Under the pieces are notes generated by a model. It did no database searches. It saw only the letters and a list, made by a program, of their open reading frames with translations, and was not told where the DNA came from. Of a DNA stretch of 41,009 nucleotides, positions 36,650 through 41,009 are shown one piece after another. Origin of the DNA: Deltaproteobacteria bacterium (lineage in GTDB: Bacteria; Desulfobacterota; Desulfobacteria; Desulfobacterales; GCA-2748835). Each line of letters starts with the position of its first letter. Positions within the stretch are counted from its first letter, which is position 1. The stretch is from assembly GCA_002748835.1 (NCBI GenBank), contig PDTL01000002.1, positions 1 to 41,009 of the forward strand, read 5' to 3'. The translations under genes and the position numbers were made by a program.

Positions 36650-36981
36650 AAATCCTTGCCTTCGGCGGGCAGGGGGATGATCCCCCTGCACCCCCATGTT
36701 TTTTAAATGAAATGACAGATGAATTCTTCATTTGAATTACGTTTGCCACCCGCAGATATCTTAATAAAAATAAGAATAATTATTTACATTAATATGACGG
36801 CATGGTATAGAATAAAAAATCAAATAAAATGAAGGGGTAAGAATTATCAATCAGCTGAGCGTCGTTGACCGCGCTTACCTGGCTTAACCCTTTTTTCGTT
36901 TTACCAAATAAAATTTTGCCATTTCAAAAGACGCGTCCCACAAATTGATTTGATACAGTTACCCTTTTGGAGAAATTTCTC
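36650..36981. other. A+T-rich intergenic region before the modular secreted protein
   Basis: This 332-base spacer is strongly A+T-rich at about 36700-36850, unlike the surrounding genes. It holds the ligA terminator-like hairpin at its left end. An imperfect inverted repeat, AAGGGGTAAG (around 36830-36842) against CTTAACCCTT (around 36883-36892), is followed by a T-rich stretch and could be a leader hairpin of the next gene. TTGGAGAA, about 12 bases before ATG 36982, serves as ribosome site. I see no coding frame. Confidence 0.5.
36669..36704 (+). terminator. Terminator-like hairpin after the ligase gene
   Basis: The perfect nine-base stem GCAGGGGGA/TCCCCCTGC (36669-36677 and 36681-36689, loop TGA) begins 19 bases after the ligase stop. 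Six T follow at 36699-36704, nine bases after the stem, which is farther than ideal. It could end the ligase transcript or be one copy of a dispersed C-rich repeat. Confidence 0.5.
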
Positions 36982-39900
36982 ATGAGAACGCTATTCGTAT
37001 CGGTTTTTGTCATTGTGTTTTCACTGTTAAATCCGGTTACCCTGAGCGTTGTGTTGGCCCAGGACTGCCCTGCAGGGTACGTCTATGAGAACGGCCAGTG
37101 CATCAACGCAGGTGGCTGGTCAGAACCGGCCGCCTGCAGGTGGGTATGCGGACCAGGGTTTCGGCGAATAGAGGATACCTGTGTGCCCATACCGGTGGCA
37201 GTGTATGAATTCGAAAACAACACCGCAGATTCATCGGGCAACGGTTATGACGGTATCGGGCACGGGGATCTTGACTATACATCGGTATCAGATGGAAATG
37301 CGGCTGTTTTCAATGGGCCTGACACCTATATTGGGGTCGAAAACAGCGAGCATTTTAACTTTGATCGTTTTGACCGGTTTTGTATTTTTGCAAGGATCAA
37401 GCGGGACAAGACCCGGTCAGAGCATAATATTGTATCCAGACAGCAACACGCGCCAGCGACCCCCGAATGGAAGCATCAGCGTGGATGGCGTCTGTATATC
37501 GACAGCAACAGCAAGATCGGTTTTATCATGGTCCATTCCTGGACCTCGCGAACGGACAGGAATTTCATCAGCGTAAAGACGACCCGGCGATTTGCGGAAA
37601 AAGGCCGGTGGTATGATATTGATCTGGTCTATGACGGATCAGGGGATGCCTCGGGGATTCGCATGATTGTGGATGGAGAAGATCAACCCATCCGGATCGT
37701 TCAAAACAATCTGAGCGACACCATTCAAAGCGATGCGCCACTTGAAATCGGTTCAGAGAACAACAGCTCCCGGATGCTTGCGGGAGCGATTGACCGGCTC
37801 AGCATCAGCGGTTTGTGCGGTCTTTCGGTGTGCGAAGGCGTAGATTGTGAGGGTCGGGGAACCTGTGTTGATTACCAGGGTCAGGCAGCCTGTGCCTGTG
37901 ATGCGAATTACACCAATGACGGTGATCTTTCCCGGTGCATTCATACAAAGGTCACCGATTGTGCGGACGCGGCGCCGGCCCATGCGACGTCCAGTGTGTT
38001 GCCGGTCGAGGCGGTCTATACGGATGAAAACGGATGGGAGATCCCCGCATGCAGCTGGCAGTGTGATGAGGGGTACCGCAGAGAAGGAGATACCTGCGTT
38101 CGCAAGGGGTCCTGGATTTATACCTATGATGCGGATTTTGATGAAGGGATACTCGACCACACCGAGCACAACACCGTTCATGATCAGCTTGCACTGGAAT
38201 CGGGGATGAATATCCTGCCCTTTATCTGGGTTGCGAACTCTGGTGAGGGGACCGTATCCAAAATCAATACCCTCACGGGTGAAGAACTGGGCCGCTACCG
38301 CACCGGTCCCTCGACCGGGACCAATCCGTCCCGGACAACGGTGGATGCCCGTGGAGACCTCTGGGTCGGTAACCGGGATACGGCATCTGCGACAAAAATA
38401 AATCTTTATCCGTATGATAAAAACGGAGACGGGGTGATTCGGACATCAACGGGTCCGGATGATATACTTCCCTGGGGAGAAGACGAGGCCATCGCGCTTT
38501 ATGTCACGCAAACAGACAGCGGTCCCCGGGCTGTTGCCACCGATGCGGAAAACAATGTATGGATCGGCGGCAACGGTCAGCATATGGGGTATTATGATGG
38601 GAACACCGGTGAAAAATTAAAAACCATCCCGATTGGCAGGCCGTGTTACGGTGCGCTGATCGATGGAAACGGCACACTCTGGATATCGAACAAGACGTCG
38701 GGTTTGACGCGAATTGACGATCCTTCGGGCAATCATACGATTCATTCGTTTTCCACTAACGGGAAATGGGTGTACGGGCTCGGTATTGACCCGGCCGGTT
38801 ATATTTACACCTCCGGATACACGGATAATCGACTCAGGAAGCTGGATCCTCAAACAAATGACTGGATTTATGATGTATCCATTTCTGGCGGTGATCAGGG
38901 CCGGGGCGTTGCCGTGGGTGCTGACGGAGATGTCTGGGTGGCGCATACGGGAACAAACCGGTTGACCCGCCATGATGGTGATACGGGAGCACTGAAGGCA
39001 ACGGTGATGACCCAGGCCGGTCCGACAGGTGTGGCGGTGGATTCAGAAGGAAAGATCTGGACGACCTGTCTTTATGCCGACAGTGTTCAGCGGATTGATC
39101 CTGTGACGAACGCAGTGGCGTTTACCCAGGACGGCCATGATTATCCGTATAACTACAGTGATATGACGGGGTATATTTCAAGAAATATCACCTCTCGTAA
39201 CGGCCGGTGGACGGTCATCTGTGACGCTGAGTACACAGGTGCGGCCTGGGGCCTTGTTTCGTGGAACAGCCGTGAACCCAGTGGAACCCGGATACAGGTG
39301 AAGGTGCGCTCATCGGAAGACCAGATCACCTGGTCCGCGTGGGTTGAAGCGGAAAGTGGCCTTCTCATCAGCGATCTTCCGGCGGGTCGTTATATTGAAA
39401 TCGAGACCACGTTCACGATACGATCCGGCGAAACCTCACCGGTGCTGTATGATCTGACCGTATCGTCACCGCCGGCAGGATTTGTGAACACAGCGCCGGT
39501 AATCTCCTCCACACCGGTAACGACAGGTGAGGAAGGCACTGTATTTGCGTATGCGGTAACTGCCGTTGATCCGGAAGGCACACTCACCTACAGCCTGGAT
39601 GACGCTCCTTACGGAATGCGCATTGACAGCGAAACAGGGGCTGTTTCATGGATGCCGGATGCCTATCAGGCCGGGGACCATGGGGTAACGGTGCGTGTGA
39701 AAGACAGCGCGGGTGCGTTTACGCTTCAACATTTCACGATCAGCGTTTCGGATCGTTTTGACTGTAACAGCGGGGAAACACGATCCTGCGGCAGTGATGT
39801 GGGGACGTGCGCGTCTGGTACGCAGGTTTGCGTCAGCGGTTTCTGGGGTGATTGCGAGGGCGCCATTGGACCTCAGCCGGAAATCTGCGACGGGCTGGAC

Positions 39901-41009
39901 AATAATTGCAACGGTTTTCCGGACGATGGCCTGACGCCGCCGGATGCGGATCATCAATGCGGGGTCTGTTCGGGGGCAGTCAAGGTGTGCAGCGGTGCTG
40001 GCGGCTGGGTCGAACCGGATTATACAGGGCTGCCTGGATACGAGTTTCCTGAAGTGAGCCGGGATGGCCTGGATAATGACTGTGATTGTACGGCAGACGA
40101 GGATCCGGACCTGATACCGCTTTCCATTGATGTGTCGGATCTGCAGACCGATTTGCAGCACCTTTCTGTCAGCGGTACGGTTGTCATCGAGATCTTCGGA
40201 ACCGGTGGTCTTCCCGTGGACGGAACGTATACGGTCCTGTTGTTTGAAGACGTAAACGGCAATGAGACATATGAGCCGGATACGGACCGGCAGCTTGCCA
40301 CATCAGCGGTTACAAATGCGCCTTTTGCAGAGGAAGTCATTGCGGTTTCCGTGGATATAACCAGCCCGGTTCTGTTCCGGGACAACCGGATATTTGCGTT
40401 CATTGACAACACCAATACGATTCCGGAGTCAGATGAGACCAACAATATGTTCCATTCCGGTCCGGATTGCGATGAAACGCCGTCATCCTGCCTGGATGTT
40501 TCCGCCTCATTTCTGCGTGCGGTCCATTCGGGAAATCCGGATTCGGAGACCTTTTTCGTACGGCTGGGTAACAGCGGAGATGCGGTGATCCCGGATCAAA
40601 CCCCTGTCGCGTTTTATGACGGCAGCCCGGATGAAGGGGGCGTGCTTCTGGGGACCGCTCAAACGGACAGTCTGTTGAGTCCCGGCGAGTATACAGATCT
40701 TTCTTTTATTTTTTCCAGTCCGTCTGCCGGTATTCTGACGATTGTCGCTGTTGCCGATGACGACGGGACCGGCCAGGGCACCCTGCAGGAGACCGACGAG
40801 ACCAATAACCGTGTTTCCCGTGTGTTCAATATCGGCAACAATCCGCCGGTGCCTGATGCGGGACCGGATCAGACGGTCCGGCTCGGGGAAACGGTGACAC
40901 TTTCTGCGGAGAACTCTTCAGATCCGGAAGGCGACGCGCTTTCCTTTTTCTGGGAACTAACGGAAGCGCCAGACGGCAGCACTGCGACAGTTTCGGATGC
41001 ATCATCGGA
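36982..41009 (+). CDS. Large modular secreted protein, 3' end beyond window
   Basis: One frame stays open for 1342 codons from ATG 36982 to the edge. A signal peptide (about 1-27, ending VVLAQ) leads to: cysteine module (29-68), LamG/concanavalin-like domain (about 72-270), EGF-like domain (about 279-320), a second cysteine module (about 327-372), a seven-bladed propeller (about 411-720, W/Y strands at 416, 461, 527, 567, 609, 652, 693), a beta-rich segment (about 725-830), a cadherin/Ig-like domain (about 837-922), a MopE-like motif CDGLDNNCNG from 969, two CARDB-like domains (about 1042-1160 and 1172-1285) and the start of a PKD domain (NPPVPDAGPDQTVRLGE from 1287). Domains are recognised by pattern only. 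It is probably on the cell surface or released, perhaps for adhesion or glycan binding; function unknown. G+C and codon use resemble the neighbours. Confidence 0.92.
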   Translation, partial: MRTLFVSVFVIVFSLLNPVTLSVVLAQDCPAGYVYENGQCINAGGWSEPAACRWVCGPGFRRIEDTCVPIPVAVYEFENNTADSSGNGYDGIGHGDLDYTSVSDGNAAVFNGPDTYIGVENSEHFNFDRFDRFCIFARIKRDKTRSEHNIVSRQQHAPATPEWKHQRGWRLYIDSNSKIGFIMVHSWTSRTDRNFISVKTTRRFAEKGRWYDIDLVYDGSGDASGIRMIVDGEDQPIRIVQNNLSDTIQSDAPLEIGSENNSSRMLAGAIDRLSISGLCGLSVCEGVDCEGRGTCVDYQGQAACACDANYTNDGDLSRCIHTKVTDCADAAPAHATSSVLPVEAVYTDENGWEIPACSWQCDEGYRREGDTCVRKGSWIYTYDADFDEGILDHTEHNTVHDQLALESGMNILPFIWVANSGEGTVSKINTLTGEELGRYRTGPSTGTNPSRTTVDARGDLWVGNRDTASATKINLYPYDKNGDGVIRTSTGPDDILPWGEDEAIALYVTQTDSGPRAVATDAENNVWIGGNGQHMGYYDGNTGEKLKTIPIGRPCYGALIDGNGTLWISNKTSGLTRIDDPSGNHTIHSFSTNGKWVYGLGIDPAGYIYTSGYTDNRLRKLDPQTNDWIYDVSISGGDQGRGVAVGADGDVWVAHTGTNRLTRHDGDTGALKATVMTQAGPTGVAVDSEGKIWTTCLYADSVQRIDPVTNAVAFTQDGHDYPYNYSDMTGYISRNITSRNGRWTVICDAEYTGAAWGLVSWNSREPSGTRIQVKVRSSEDQITWSAWVEAESGLLISDLPAGRYIEIETTFTIRSGETSPVLYDLTVSSPPAGFVNTAPVISSTPVTTGEEGTVFAYAVTAVDPEGTLTYSLDDAPYGMRIDSETGAVSWMPDAYQAGDHGVTVRVKDSAGAFTLQHFTISVSDRFDCNSGETRSCGSDVGTCASGTQVCVSGFWGDCEGAIGPQPEICDGLDNNCNGFPDDGLTPPDADHQCGVCSGAVKVCSGAGGWVEPDYTGLPGYEFPEVSRDGLDNDCDCTADEDPDLIPLSIDVSDLQTDLQHLSVSGTVVIEIFGTGGLPVDGTYTVLLFEDVNGNETYEPDTDRQLATSAVTNAPFAEEVIAVSVDITSPVLFRDNRIFAFIDNTNTIPESDETNNMFHSGPDCDETPSSCLDVSASFLRAVHSGNPDSETFFVRLGNSGDAVIPDQTPVAFYDGSPDEGGVLLGTAQTDSLLSPGEYTDLSFIFSSPSAGILTIVAVADDDGTGQGTLQETDETNNRVSRVFNIGNNPPVPDAGPDQTVRLGETVTLSAENSSDPEGDALSFFWELTEAPDGSTATVSDASS
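37111..37182 (+). repeat. Cysteine module, copy 1, within the secreted protein
   Basis: Encodes the pattern GW, then C-x-W-x-C, then GFRR and DTC. It matches copy 2 at 38029-38097 in cysteine spacing and the tail GxxRxxxDTCV. The pair flanks the LamG-like and EGF-like domains. Confidence 0.7.
38029..38097 (+). repeat. Cysteine module, copy 2, within the secreted protein
   Basis: Encodes NGWEIPACSWQCDEGYRR and then DTC, parallel to copy 1 at 37111-37182 (PAACRWVCGPGFRR). The same C-x-W-x-C and RR-x(3)-DTC spacing shows an internal duplication rather than chance. Confidence 0.7.

Noticed and set aside
36669..36689. C-rich hairpin after the ligase gene as a dispersed (REP-like) repeat
   Set aside because: I found no second copy in the window, so it is listed only as a terminator-like hairpin.
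37181..37576. Plus-strand open frame of 131 codons inside the modular protein region
   Set aside because: It is in another frame from the 1342-codon frame, which shows a signal peptide and consistent domains; the shorter frame shows none.

Overview
The window reads as chromosomal DNA of a Gram-negative, lipopolysaccharide-making bacterium, most likely a sulfate-reducer-type member of the Desulfobacterota (Desulfobacterales). The reasons are: LpxI in place of LpxH; split glycyl-tRNA synthetase (glyQ and glyS); a DHH-CBS-tRNA nucleotidyltransferase fusion next to trpS-scpA-scpB; a BamA with an extra N-terminal domain; and a secreted protein with EGF-like, MopE-like and CARDB-like parts. The taxonomic call is inference. 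I see no rRNA, CRISPR, insertion sequence or prophage.

Layout. 1-760 (minus) is a decay zone with two broken genes: a short internally deleted hypothetical gene at the edge and a frameshifted TetR-like regulator directly behind scpB. 760-5870 (minus) is a housekeeping group: DHH-CBS-CCA enzyme, trpS, scpA, scpB. A 318-bp divergent spacer (5871-6188) leads to the plus-strand genes: a radical SAM protein, pilC and a PilS-like kinase, then lysS. From 11486 to 22417 runs an outer-membrane biogenesis cluster: lolC-lolD (lipoprotein release), bamA and skp (outer-membrane protein assembly), lpxD-lpxA-lpxI-lpxB (lipid A synthesis) and msbA (lipid A export). A tRNA-Thr(CGU) with its own terminator lies antisense between msbA and mfd. 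Then follow mfd, a SurA-like chaperone, mgtE, recO, a GHMP sugar kinase, glyQ, glyS, a small PC4-like protein, a nucleoside phosphorylase and a divergent NAD-dependent DNA ligase.

Beyond a low-GC 332-bp spacer (36650-36981), a single open frame runs from 36982 off the right edge (at least 1342 codons). It encodes a secreted modular protein: signal peptide, duplicated cysteine module, LamG-like domain, EGF-like domain, seven-bladed propeller, cadherin/Ig-like domain, MopE-like motif, two CARDB-like domains and the start of a PKD domain. With no stop inside the window it is easy to miss.

Most of the window is ordinary core genome. The best candidates for something less described are the modular secreted protein, the divergent ligase with its small-gene neighbourhood, the BamA N-terminal extension, and the absence of fabZ from the lpx cluster. 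I found no clear new defence or mobile system.
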